Shown: positions 15,714-22,573, counted from the stretch's first letter. The stretch is DNA of 24,386 nt from a virus (IMGVR_UViG_3300010412_000078:1-24386); one strand, 5' to 3'. Notes: generated from the letters alone by a model not told the origin. Numbers and translations: made by a program.

Positions 15714-16136
15714 TCACCTGTCAAGGTGAAGACCAACGCCGGAAAGAATCTTTTGTGCGTCTTCGACGCTGGATGCAACACCGGCAAGACCGCCACACTT
15801 TTGAATTGCCTTCAAAAATGCAAGTTGTTCCTGCGCATGTTCCCATGCCTTTAGATTCTTCCCGGCTGGTCGATAGCCGTCGTGCGTCAAACGAAGGAAG
15901 GTCTTCAGTCCACTATCGGATTTGACTTCAATGGCAATCAACCGACCTTCAGGCGCAACAACGCCCAAGATGTCACTTGTTCCTTTGATTGAATAGCCTT
16001 GAAGTGGACGGAAGAAACCTTTGTTCTTGTCGAAAATTCCAGTGGTGTGATTTTTCCAAACGAAAACATTTGGAAGCATAGTGAGGAAATCAAGAATTGA
16101 ACGTTCGGTGTGTTTCTCTAAGTCGGTGTGTCTCAC
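15714..16136 (-). CDS. VRR-NUC domain nuclease (Holliday-junction resolvase-like)
   Basis: A 140-residue stand-alone VRR-NUC domain, a PD-(D/E)XK nuclease fold found in phages and in eukaryotic FAN1; phage forms are thought to cut branched DNA. Catalytic blocks: an early E11/R12 helix (TERSILDFLTML), VWKNHTTGIFD, then GTSD at residues 52-55, E70-x-K72 in GRLIAIEVK, and the helical QLAFLKAIQKCGGLAGVASS end that is diagnostic for the family. The start is GTG 16136 and lies inside a small hairpin (16123-16141); the ribosome site is weak. Length is normal. It probably resolves recombination or replication intermediates made by the YqaJ/Sak4 system in the same operon. Confidence 0.85.
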   Translation of the reverse strand: MRHTDLEKHTERSILDFLTMLPNVFVWKNHTTGIFDKNKGFFRPLQGYSIKGTSDILGVVAPEGRLIAIEVKSDSGLKTFLRLTHDGYRPAGKNLKAWEHAQEQLAFLKAIQKCGGLAGVASSVEDAQKILSGVGLHLDR

Positions 16137-16155
16137 ACCGAAAAGTGTTTAGTGG

Positions 16156-16353
16156 TCAGTCTTTGGTGTCAACTGCAAAAAGACGTCTTTTGTCACCAGT
16201 TGAAAGGTGTTTCTTCAAAATGGAGTTTTCAGCCCGCAAAACTCTGTTTTCTTGTTTGAGACTGACGACTTGTTCAATTAACCAAAGGGCAAACGGTCTT
16301 GACCGATGACTGAAAATGTCTTCAAGTTTGCGTTTGATTTCAAAAATGTTCAT
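16156..16353 (-). CDS. Small leucine-zipper-like protein
   Basis: A 65-residue protein with an N-terminal helix (MNIFEIKRKLEDIFSH) and a clear coiled coil in the second half: LIEQVVSLKQENRVLRAENSILKK, in which leucine or isoleucine recurs every seven residues or so. ATG 16353 is chosen because GGTGA lies six bases upstream; an upstream in-frame start at 16404 would overlap the membrane protein gene. The coiled coil suggests a dimer and possible DNA or protein binding, but no basic DNA-contact region comparable to bZIP is convincing. It stands between the VRR-NUC and a membrane protein. Family unknown. Confidence 0.6.
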   Translation of the reverse strand: MNIFEIKRKLEDIFSHRSRPFALWLIEQVVSLKQENRVLRAENSILKKHLSTGDKRRLFAVDTKD

Positions 16354-16357
16354 GTCT

Positions 16358-16576
16358 TCACCAATGTTTTGCAATTCTTGCGACCTCAAACGACACAAGG
16401 ACAACCGAAATGATTGTCAGGACAACCGTGAATCCAAACCTTAGATAAGGGCCAACGGCTAGACAAAGTCCAGCCGCTAGCCCACGAACGAAGCCCCACG
16501 TCATGGCTTCATTTTTTCCAGTTTCAAAAACCATTCGAATCGACTTGTTCGTCAAATCTTCAAACGGCAATTTCAT
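16358..16576 (-). CDS. Small two-helix membrane protein
   Basis: A 72-residue protein with a 25-residue polar start (MKLPFEDLTNKSIRMVFETG) followed by two hydrophobic segments at about 27-44 and 47-66, ending in a basic ARIAKHW. Hence it is likely an inner-membrane protein. Its ATG overlaps the stop of the zinc-finger gene (ATGA), so it is coupled to that. I do not recognise a family; small membrane proteins in early phage operons can be superinfection-exclusion or host-takeover factors, but nothing here proves this. Confidence 0.6.
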   Translation of the reverse strand: MKLPFEDLTNKSIRMVFETGKNEAMTWGFVRGLAAGLCLAVGPYLRFGFTVVLTIISVVLVSFEVARIAKHW

Positions 16577-16785
16577 GGTTCAAACCCACTTTCTTGCATC
16601 TTCGAACATGACCCACACATGCGGTTTGCCTTCACGTCTTCAGATTCAAATTCTTTGTTGCACCGAAGACACCGCCGAACACCACGAACTATTTTTTTCA
16701 TTCCAAGTTTTTTTCTCAACCATTCAACTTGTCGGTTGAGTTCCCTTGAAGTCAGTTCTTCGTGGCATTGACGGCTTGAACTCAT
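16573..16785 (-). CDS. Small zinc-ribbon protein (C4)
   Basis: A 70-residue protein with a C-terminal four-cysteine zinc-binding knuckle: C39-x2-C42 and C57-x2-C60 separated by 14 residues, in a form common among small phage zinc-ribbon proteins. The N-terminal 35 residues are helical and basic (ELNRQVEWLRKKLGMKKI). ATG 16785 overlaps the upstream stop by four bases. Such proteins often bind nucleic acid or RNA polymerase; which one this does is not visible. The tight coupling to the HTH protein upstream suggests joint production. Confidence 0.65.
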   Translation of the reverse strand: MSSSRQCHEELTSRELNRQVEWLRKKLGMKKIVRGVRRCLRCNKEFESEDVKANRMCGSCSKMQESGFEP

Positions 16786-17144
16786 ATGATTCGCATATGT
16801 GAAAAAATAGTTTGCTTTTCAGTTTTTGTGAAGTCTTCAGAAATAGAAATTTTCGCAACCAACTTCAACATGTTTGAATCAACTTCCTTTGGCGGTCGCC
16901 TTTCGGTTCTTGCCTTTTTAGTTCGTTTGGTTTGGTTCTTCATTTTTCTTTTCTTCCTTGGCTTCAAGGTTCGAAGACCTGACCGACAAAGAACATTTGA
17001 AACGTCCGTTTGCGTCCACGGTCTTCCGGTTCCATTCAACTTGATTCCTTCGTTGTTCAGGATTGTTGCAATTTCACTTTGCTTCAATCCCTGGTTTCGA
17101 AGTTCAATGGCTCGATTGATTGCTTTCACTTCAACTTGTCCCAT
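16782..17144 (-). CDS. Small HTH DNA-binding protein with basic tail
   Basis: A 120-residue protein with an N-terminal helix-turn-helix like that preceding recombinase domains and in homeodomain-like phage regulators: INRAIELRNQGLKQSEIATILNNEG, then GRPWTQTDVSNVL as a second helix pair. Residues about 61-85 are extremely basic (KPRKKRKMKNQTKRTKKART), suggesting non-specific DNA or RNA contact. There is no catalytic recombinase domain. AAAGGTGA six bases before ATG 17144 gives a strong start. It follows the DUF669-like gene in the operon. It may be an operon regulator or an accessory to replication; sequence alone cannot separate these. Confidence 0.65.
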   Translation of the reverse strand: MGQVEVKAINRAIELRNQGLKQSEIATILNNEGIKLNGTGRPWTQTDVSNVLCRSGLRTLKPRKKRKMKNQTKRTKKARTERRPPKEVDSNMLKLVAKISISEDFTKTEKQTIFSHMRII

Positions 17145-17166
17145 GTTTTCACCTTTCGGTTAAAAG

Positions 17167-17628
17167 TTAAAGAAACGACGGAAGATTGTCTTTTTCTTCC
17201 GTTGATTTCCACTTTGATTTTTCTTCAAAATAGCTGACTTCGTTCTTCTCGCCCCACGAGTCACGAACTTCTTTGACGTTGGCAACAACTCGATAGCCAA
17301 CAAGTTCTTCGGCTGAAGAAATGTGGTTCGGGTCAGGATGACCGACCGTTGTCAAAAAGCCTTTCAAATAGCCGAGTTGTTTTTCAAGTTTTTCAGCGTC
17401 TTGGTCTGCAATGACAAACGCCTTCCAAAGTTTTCTTCCTTTGAATCCTTCGGGTTCCAAAACTGAAAGTTCAAGATTGATGTATTCACCAGTCTTTGCC
17501 TTGTTTTCTTTGACCGTTGCGCCGGTGGTTGCGCACAAATATTTTCCCGCAGGCATCAACGCAAATCCTTCCTTTGCTTTGACGCCGGTCATGTCAACAA
17601 GAGTGTTTCTTTGGGTCGTGGTTTCCAT
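17167..17628 (-). CDS. DUF669-like single-stranded-DNA-binding accessory protein
   Basis: A 153-residue protein resembling the DUF669 family of phage proteins, often encoded beside Sak4/RecA-like ATPases and thought to act as a phage SSB. Features: GFALMPAGKYLCATTGATV, KENKAKTGEYINLELSVLEPEGFKGRKLW, then LGYLKGFLTTVG, EELVGYRVVANVK and a closing acidic stretch rich in K and E, ending in LPSFL. The beta-strand spacing suits an OB fold, and an acidic or hydrophobic C-terminal tip is reminiscent of SSB proteins. ATG 17628 has GGAG eight bases upstream. It is only 3 bases past the end of the ATPase gene. Family call is fairly good; binding activity is inferred. Confidence 0.75.
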   Translation of the reverse strand: METTTQRNTLVDMTGVKAKEGFALMPAGKYLCATTGATVKENKAKTGEYINLELSVLEPEGFKGRKLWKAFVIADQDAEKLEKQLGYLKGFLTTVGHPDPNHISSAEELVGYRVVANVKEVRDSWGEKNEVSYFEEKSKWKSTEEKDNLPSFL

Positions 17629-17631
17629 TTT

Positions 17632-18372
17632 CTATTCTCCTTTTGTGGTGGGTGGTTTTTGAATTGGTTTTGTTTGTCGAATCTTTGCAACAATTGCTTT
17701 GAGATTCGGACTTTCAATCATGTTCAATTTTCCTGACCTATCTTTTGCGACAATGTTTTCCCTTGGTTGAGTCAACAAATAGCGGTCACCATTGTCTTTG
17801 TTGATTCCCATGTAGAACACTTCGTCGAAAAATGCTGGAAGTTGCTGACCGATTTTTCCGGCCATGTCCACTTGAAGGAAGCGTCGATTGTTTTCGTCCT
17901 TTTCTGTCTTATCGAGTGCGGTGAAAACAATGTTATAATAGGGAATGTCACGAAAACTTTTGACAAGGGCTCTTGCCTTTTTGGAGTAATCGCCCCACAT
18001 ATTGATTGACTCTTTTTTCTCTGGATAGACTTCCGACAATTGGTCAACCAAATTCTGGGAAATCTCTGTCATCGAATCAATGAAAACCCAATCATATTTT
18101 TGACGCGTCTTTTCTTCCAACAAAAATTGGAACACCTTCCCAAGACGTTCCATTCGCCTTTCTTTTGGAATCATGTCACCATTGTCGTCAGTGGAAATGT
18201 CAATGACATCAATGTCTTTGCCTGACAAGGACAAGAGCCCACTTTCAGCACTTATCAAAAGAGTTGGTGCGTCAATTGTTGACGCAAGTGTTGTCTTGCC
18301 AACACCAGGACTTCCATAGACCAGAAACCGAAGTTTCTGCAATTCAACTTGTTTAGTGTTCGTCACTTTCAT
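17632..18372 (-). CDS. Sak4-like RecA-fold ATPase (AAA_24), recombination
   Basis: A 246-residue P-loop ATPase of the phage Sak4/AAA_24 group, short relatives of RecA that help single-strand annealing. Walker A is GSPGVGKT (residues 20-27), a catalytic-type glutamate follows in SAESG (E43), Walker B is YDWVFIDS with D99, and ALDKTE plus the GKIGQQLPAFFDEVFYM block are characteristic. AAGGAA precedes ATG 18372 with about eight bases of spacing. It is first in the leftward operon, directly facing the divergent primase gene. With the DUF669-like and YqaJ products it would form a complete exonuclease-annealing system. A host RecA role cannot be excluded, but length and context favour Sak4. Confidence 0.85.
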   Translation of the reverse strand: MKVTNTKQVELQKLRFLVYGSPGVGKTTLASTIDAPTLLISAESGLLSLSGKDIDVIDISTDDNGDMIPKERRMERLGKVFQFLLEEKTRQKYDWVFIDSMTEISQNLVDQLSEVYPEKKESINMWGDYSKKARALVKSFRDIPYYNIVFTALDKTEKDENNRRFLQVDMAGKIGQQLPAFFDEVFYMGINKDNGDRYLLTQPRENIVAKDRSGKLNMIESPNLKAIVAKIRQTKPIQKPPTTKGE

Positions 18373-18396
18373 TGTGGTTTTTCCTTGTTTTTATTT

Positions 18397-18513
18397 TGAC
18401 CGTTTCGAAAACTTAATCTAGCTTTGAAAAAGTTACAAGCGCAAAAAACAAAAAAAATTTGGGGAAGGCGTTTCGCCGTTGTTCTTGTAACTTCCAAAAG
18501 GGTGGGTGTTTTC
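18397..18513. promoter_or_regulatory. Divergent intergenic region with 10-bp inverted repeat
   Basis: The 143-base space between the leftward ATPase gene and the rightward primase gene should hold both early promoters. It contains a perfect 10-bp inverted repeat, AAGTTACAAG at 18430-18439 and CTTGTAACTT at 18484-18493, with centres 54 bases apart, plus a small GGCG-TTT-CGCC hairpin at 18467-18477 between them. Weak promoter boxes can be drawn on both strands (for example TTGACC at 18397 on the plus strand and TTGTAA on the minus strand), but neither has a good -10. Two operator half-sites or two sites for a dimeric repressor is the likely reading. Confidence 0.45.
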
Positions 18514-18515
18514 TC

Positions 18516-20708
18516 ATGTATACAGAGCTTTTCGAACATGGTTTGGTTCCGATTCCTATTCAGCCAAAATCAAAAGCCCCGGTGTCAGATGCGCGTGGTT
18601 TCAACGTTTGGGCGCGTGACGGAATTCCACCTGAAATGGTCGAACTGTTTGAACAAAAGTATCCTACTGACAAATATGGCATTGCTATTGTCTTGGGTCC
18701 AGCATCCAACCTTTGCGTTGTGGACATTGACTCTGACGACGAAGAACTTTTGCGGATTTGTCCACCAAGTCCTGTCAGGCGTCGAGGCAAAAAAGGTGAA
18801 GCAAGGTTTTTCAAATACAATCCAAATGTGAAAAACATTTCCTTCAAGAACGGAACAAAAGGAGTGGATGTCCTTTGCGACAAAAAATATATCATCATTC
18901 CACCTTCAATCCACCCGGACACTGGGCTTCAATATCGGTGGACTTCCTACGACGACTTGTGCGGTGGACTTGAACTTCTTGAACCACTTCACGAACAATC
19001 AATTGAACCCGTGGCCGGTTTCTTCCACTCGCCCCTCAATAGTTCAGAAAGTTCGTCCGTTGAACTCACCGGCACCTTTCAAAGTCCCGACGGCGTCCGT
19101 GCCCCACATGGTTCCTATCTTCGAATCAAAGCCCTTGCACACGGGTTCATAAATGAGTGTATGCCGATTGAACAAGCGGTGCAAAAGTTAATTGACTACG
19201 ACAAAGAACACCACTTGGGCGTTCGGTTCTTTGAAGACAAACGAACACACGCTGATTTCGGTGCGGATCCGTATTCAAACGCGCTTCGAATCTATTCGAA
19301 TTTCATGAAATCAGTGAATGAAGAACGACTCAGGCGTGGTGAAAGTCCGCAAATTCCAAGTCAACGAATTGAAATAGTGGATGTGAGTGATTTGACAAAA
19401 GCCGAAAATGCCTATTTGTTCAAGTCATATCCTGAACCACGCGGGTTCATGAAAACATTTGTCGACCATTGCGACACACTTTCAAAGGGAAGACAAGACG
19501 CGCTTGGACTTGGTGGGGCGCTCGCACTCATGGCGGGACTTTGTTCAAACAGAGTTCAAACAAAGGTGCGTGGTCTTTCGGTGTGGCCGAACCTTTTTGT
19601 GTTGAACATAGGCTATTCGAGTTTTGGAAAAAGTGCGCCACAAAGATTGATTGATGACCTTTTGCTTGAAACAGACCTTGTCGGTTCAGCCAACTATCGA
19701 AGTGGTTCAGCAATCGTGCAAAACCTTCCCAAACAACAAGAACGGGTGGATGTCATCGACGAAGCGTCGGCCCTTTTGAAAGCCCTTGGTGGAAGGGAAT
19801 ATTTTCAAAACGAAATGGTGGAAGTTCTTTCAGACCTTTTTTCAAAATCAAGTGGGTTCTTCACCGGCTTTTCCAGCATCACACACGGTCAACACCACGG
19901 CGCTTGTTGGAACCCTTGCGTGAATGTCCTTGCCTCGACCACACCAGTCGGATTCAAGACGTCAGTGACCAAAGACATGGCCGGGAAAGGTTTGCTTCCA
20001 CGGTTTTTGACTTTCTTCCAAAAAGAAATCGGAACGTTCAAGGCCGAAGTGGACGAAGAAAGATTGGCTTCATTGAGGTTGGATCTCGAGAAGTTTGTTT
20101 CCAAAATTCTTGGAACAAAGAAACCGCTTCACAACGAATTTAATCCAACCCCGAACCTGGTCGCCAAACATAAGGACAAAGAAGGAAAAGACATTTCGCA
20201 AGGTGTCAGGTATAGTCCCCTTATAGTCCCTTTTGACGACGGAGCGAGAAAACTTTGGACAGACTTTGACAGAATGAACTTCAACAAAGCCAAACAGGAC
20301 CCGGACGGGTTTGAATCGGCGTTCTATGGAAGGCATGCTGAACTTGTCGCAAAGGTCAGTTTGCTTGATGCTGTTTCGCGCAAGGATGACATTATCCGAG
20401 CTGAATGCGTTCAATGGTCCATTGACCTTGTCACGACCGCTTGGGACAACTGTCGGCCCTTGTATGCGCTGACAAGTGCCGAGAATAGTTTGGAAGCGAG
20501 TCACATGAAAGTTTTGGAATTGATTCGTCAACACACCGAGCCAATGACACGCAGCAAGTTAGCAACAAGAACTCAATGGTTGAATAGAAAACTCCGAAAT
20601 GATATTGTTGAAAGTCTGATCGAAGGTGAATACATCGACGAAGTCGAGGTGAAAACCGATGGGTCGAAGAAACCGACTCGCTATTTGCGCGCACGCGCAA
20701 CCAAATGA
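18516..20708 (+). CDS. Primase-polymerase / P-loop helicase fusion (replication protein)
   Basis: A 730-residue replication protein. The N-terminal 180 residues resemble the bifunctional primase-polymerase domain: LVPIPIQPKSKAP, then VVDIDSDD with metal ligands D70 and D72, and later KGVDVLCDKKYIIIPPSIHPDTG. The middle and C-terminal part is a P-loop NTPase of the DUF3987/SF3-like kind: GYSSFGKS (residues 366-373) as Walker A and RVDVIDEAS with D415/E416 as Walker B. The last 70 residues read like a winged helix (MKVLELIRQHTEPMTRSKL through YLRARATK). It should make primers and unwind DNA at the origin. ATG 18516 is chosen over a start at 18459, which adds a cysteine-rich leader. The gene abuts the iteron cluster downstream. 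Confidence 0.85.
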   Translation: MYTELFEHGLVPIPIQPKSKAPVSDARGFNVWARDGIPPEMVELFEQKYPTDKYGIAIVLGPASNLCVVDIDSDDEELLRICPPSPVRRRGKKGEARFFKYNPNVKNISFKNGTKGVDVLCDKKYIIIPPSIHPDTGLQYRWTSYDDLCGGLELLEPLHEQSIEPVAGFFHSPLNSSESSSVELTGTFQSPDGVRAPHGSYLRIKALAHGFINECMPIEQAVQKLIDYDKEHHLGVRFFEDKRTHADFGADPYSNALRIYSNFMKSVNEERLRRGESPQIPSQRIEIVDVSDLTKAENAYLFKSYPEPRGFMKTFVDHCDTLSKGRQDALGLGGALALMAGLCSNRVQTKVRGLSVWPNLFVLNIGYSSFGKSAPQRLIDDLLLETDLVGSANYRSGSAIVQNLPKQQERVDVIDEASALLKALGGREYFQNEMVEVLSDLFSKSSGFFTGFSSITHGQHHGACWNPCVNVLASTTPVGFKTSVTKDMAGKGLLPRFLTFFQKEIGTFKAEVDEERLASLRLDLEKFVSKILGTKKPLHNEFNPTPNLVAKHKDKEGKDISQGVRYSPLIVPFDDGARKLWTDFDRMNFNKAKQDPDGFESAFYGRHAELVAKVSLLDAVSRKDDIIRAECVQWSIDLVTTAWDNCRPLYALTSAENSLEASHMKVLELIRQHTEPMTRSKLATRTQWLNRKLRNDIVESLIEGEYIDEVEVKTDGSKKPTRYLRARATK

Positions 20709-20745
20709 ATCAATGAAAAATCTGGACGCAGCACTTCAAACCAAC

Positions 20746-20990
20746 GAAGAAATTCAAGAAATTCAAGAAATTCAATTTTCTGAATTTCTTCCAACTATCG
20801 GAAACAATTCATGATCTGAAGAAATTCAAGAAATTCAAGAAATTCAACGGCCCACCTTGGACGTGTGTGGAATAGGGGACACTTGAATTTATTGAATTTA
20901 TTGAATTTGTTCATTCTGAAAGAAGAATCTAAAGTGAAAACAAGGTGTTGTGAAAAATTAAGAAATTCAAATTTCCCTTGAACTTCTTAA
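20746..20990. other. Candidate replication origin: iteron-like 9-bp repeats
   Basis: The stretch after the primase gene has no convincing gene for about 370 bases. It holds the 9-bp unit GAAATTCAA three times in tandem at 20749-20775, three more at 20821-20847, and one at 20962-20970. The same unit, inverted, occurs as TTGAATTT plus a variable base three times at 20883-20909, as TTGAACTTC at 20978-20986, and partially at 20781-20789. GAAGAAATTCA (20746-20756) and TGAATTTCTTC (20781-20791) form a perfect 11-bp inverted repeat, and 20958-20970 pairs with 20978-20990 with one mismatch. Such AT-rich iteron sets next to the initiator gene are the hallmark of a replication origin; function is inferred. 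Confidence 0.65.
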
Positions 20991-21077
20991 GAAACCCAGA
21001 ATCACCGCGTCAAAACGTCCTTCCTTCCAACTTTCTCTGGAAAAAGAAATTTCGTGTGATAAACGCTTTTGCAAAAC

Positions 21078-21494
21078 ATGGTCACAAAAGAAAGGTGGTT
21101 CCAAGTGCATTGGAAAATGGGAACTGAAGAATTGTCGCAAGTCCTTGATGATTTGTCCTATCGAATTCGTGAAGCGTTGAGAATCGTCAATAGTCTTGAA
21201 GAAATTGTCACATATCAGCAAAACCAACAAAAGGAAGGTTGGGTTGCAGTCGACATGTCAAAAAGAAGAAAACCACTTCAAACAGACTTCGACATTGAAG
21301 ACGGAATCAACGTTCAGGAAGACGAAATGTTGGAATTTTGTATGAACAACTTTTGCAATGAAAAACAACGAACATTCGTCAATGGGCTTTCTGATTTCAA
21401 AAAGAAATACGGTCACCTGACAGAAAAACAAAAAAGTTCGCTCGCTGCAACATTTGCCCAATGCGGTGGTTTACTAGACGACAACATTTTCTAA
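21078..21494 (+). CDS. Hypothetical early protein
   Basis: A protein of up to 138 residues with no recognised family. The first half is helical (EELSQVLDDLSYRIREALRI and on to EEIVTYQQNQQ), the second contains MSKRRKPLQTDFDIEDGINV and a helical FKKKYGHLTEKQKSSLAATF region. The start is not settled: ATG 21078 and ATG 21117 are in frame, and neither has a strong ribosome site. It is the first gene after the iteron cluster and reads away from it, so it may be a replication accessory or an early takeover protein. It is followed by a long inverted repeat before the next gene. Confidence 0.6.
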   Translation: MVTKERWFQVHWKMGTEELSQVLDDLSYRIREALRIVNSLEEIVTYQQNQQKEGWVAVDMSKRRKPLQTDFDIEDGINVQEDEMLEFCMNNFCNEKQRTFVNGLSDFKKKYGHLTEKQKSSLAATFAQCGGLLDDNIF

Positions 21495-21505
21495 ACTAAA
21501 CATTC

Positions 21506-21570
21506 CCACCTGAACCATTGGCAAAGTCACATTGGAAGCAATGGTGCGTTCAATGTTGTGGTTCAGGTGG
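21506..21570. repeat. 12-bp perfect inverted repeat in short intergenic gap
   Basis: CCACCTGAACCA at 21506-21517 and TGGTTCAGGTGG at 21559-21570 are exact reverse complements, and a second pair, ACCATTG (21514-21520) and CAATGGT (21539-21545), is nested and partly competes with the first. The gap lies between two same-strand genes, and the right arm ends about ten bases before the ribosome site of the next gene. It could fold in RNA as a leader or terminator, but no T-run as in a standard terminator follows. Confidence 0.6.
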
Positions 21571-21591
21571 TTTCTTTGAAAGGTGGATGAC

Positions 21592-21789
21592 ATGGCAACG
21601 TCTGAACCAAAAATCAAACTCGAAATGGCAATTGTTGAACCTTGGTCCGTCTATTTCCACACAAAATTGAATCAACTTGTGTGTGGACGTTTCAACGCAG
21701 ACATGTTTGAAATATTGACTCCGCACTATCAGGCAATTGCAAAAGAATTTGTTGAAAAAACATGGCTTGTCAGAATAGGTGAATTGTGA
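21592..21789 (+). CDS. Small hypothetical protein
   Basis: A 65-residue protein starting MATSEPKIKLEMAIVEPW. ATG 21592 follows AGGTGG at 21581-21586; the GTG at 21583 in the same frame lies inside that ribosome site and is rejected. The sequence looks like a compact mixed alpha/beta domain (YFHTKLNQLVCGRFN, then ILTPHYQAIAKEFVEKTW). No membrane helix or family motif is visible. Its end overlaps the next gene by four bases, so they form one unit. Function unknown. Confidence 0.6.
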   Translation: MATSEPKIKLEMAIVEPWSVYFHTKLNQLVCGRFNADMFEILTPHYQAIAKEFVEKTWLVRIGEL

Positions 21790-22058
21790 CTGAAAAACAA
21801 TTCGAACGCGCAAAATGGTGGGCTGAAAAGAAAATTCCAAAAGGTGAAGGTCCTGACCTTGAGTTCTTGAAAATTAAACATGACATTCAAGTCTATTCCT
21901 TCCTGATCGGTTACACATGCGCAGTCAAAGATGCAAATGTCCTTGAAGATGCACTCATAGATGCAATCAACACCGAAGCTGCGGCCTATGGAAAACATTT
22001 CAATCGTGAAAATTGTGTCTATGCAAAAGCACTCAAACTTTGGCGTGGTGAAGAATGA
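21786..22058 (+). CDS. Small hypothetical protein
   Basis: A 90-residue helical protein starting at GTG 21786, with AGGTGA a few bases upstream. Charged start (TEKQFERAKWWAEKK) then LEFLKIKHDIQVYSFLIGYT and DALIDAINTEAAAYG helices. No family recognised. Overlaps on both sides by four bases, which indicates translational coupling in a cluster of small early genes. Confidence 0.6.
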   Translation: MTEKQFERAKWWAEKKIPKGEGPDLEFLKIKHDIQVYSFLIGYTCAVKDANVLEDALIDAINTEAAAYGKHFNRENCVYAKALKLWRGEE

Positions 22059-22210
22059 AAAAACTTTCAAAGACACTGTTCTTCATTTCATTGCTTTTTT
22101 GCATCAACATCACAGCACAACTATTCTCGGAAGGAAAAACAACTTGGGCAATCATTTGCGCCTTTTGGACAACTTTCGCAGCAATCACTTTCATTCATGG
22201 TGAATTATGA
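22055..22210 (+). CDS. Very small membrane protein, 51 residues
   Basis: A 51-residue frame starting at ATG 22055, overlapping the stop of the previous gene (ATGA) and overlapping the next gene's start by four bases (ATGA at 22207-22210). It has two hydrophobic segments, residues about 7-24 (TLFFISLLFCINITAQLF) and 31-47 (WAIICAFWTTFAAITFI), split by a short EGKTT loop, and an ATG with a GGTGA-like site. The exact start-stop coupling on both sides argues strongly that this is a real gene despite its size. Family unknown; a membrane-acting takeover or exclusion factor is one option. Confidence 0.6.
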   Translation: MKKLSKTLFFISLLFCINITAQLFSEGKTTWAIICAFWTTFAAITFIHGEL

Positions 22211-22530
22211 ACAAATATGAAGAACTCCGAAAACTATTGCTTCGACTTCCACCTTCCAAACAACTCGACCGCGTTCAAGACCTATTCGACGAATTGATTT
22301 CAGAAATTCAAGAATTCGCTTGGGATTCATTCGTCGGTCGCGCACACTATGACAAAGAAAAAGACCTTTATGACAGTTGCGCACTTAGTTCCGTTTGTGA
22401 CGCCGGTGACAAACTTGTCGAACTCGGTGTCCTGACCCGAATTCCTGACGGCTTCGGTCGCCGGTGGTTCTATCGAATGAAGAAAACCGACCCAATCGTT
22501 GAGAAAATCATCGACACACAACTTGATTGA
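22207..22530 (+). CDS. Hypothetical protein
   Basis: A 107-residue mostly helical protein: LRKLLLRLPPSKQLDRVQDLF, DELISEIQEFAWDSF, then YDSCALSSVCDAGDKLVELG and a basic RIPDGFGRRWFYRMKK. The latter half looks like a small winged-helix or regulatory fold but I cannot support that firmly. Its start couples to the membrane protein gene. It is the last rightward gene before a hairpin at 22537. Function unknown. Confidence 0.6.
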   Translation: MNKYEELRKLLLRLPPSKQLDRVQDLFDELISEIQEFAWDSFVGRAHYDKEKDLYDSCALSSVCDAGDKLVELGVLTRIPDGFGRRWFYRMKKTDPIVEKIIDTQLD

Positions 22531-22536
22531 AAAAAA

Positions 22537-22573
22537 CCCACCCTGGACCTTTAGGCACGTCTTCCAAGGTGGG
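22537..22573 (-). terminator. Hairpin terminator for the leftward gene pair
   Basis: CCCACCCTGGA at 22537-22547 pairs with TCCAAGGTGGG at 22563-22573 with one mismatch and a 15-base loop. On the minus strand the stem is followed by a run of seven T (AAAAAAA on the plus strand, 22530-22536), the arrangement of an intrinsic terminator for transcripts from the two leftward genes at 22813-23303. On the plus strand no T-run follows, although the hairpin lies just after the previous rightward gene. Confidence 0.6.

Noticed and set aside
18459-18515. Longer N-terminus for the primase fusion starting at 18459
   Set aside because: It would cover the inverted-repeat operator region and adds a basic, cysteine-containing leader; ATG 18516 has a GGGTGGG purine stretch upstream and matches the domain start.
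20713-20814. 33-codon frame beginning at ATG 20713 that reads through the first iteron run as EIQEIQEIQ
   Set aside because: No ribosome site precedes it, and the tripeptide repeat is just the 9-bp iterons read in frame; the same repeats occur inverted nearby where they cannot code the same peptide.
20746-20910. Short direct repeats considered as a CRISPR array
   Set aside because: Units are nine bases in tandem without spacers of constant length and no cas genes are nearby; iterons fit much better.
22303-22311. Single GAAATTCAA copy within the 107-residue gene
   Set aside because: One isolated 9-mer in coding sequence is expected by chance and is not counted as part of the origin.
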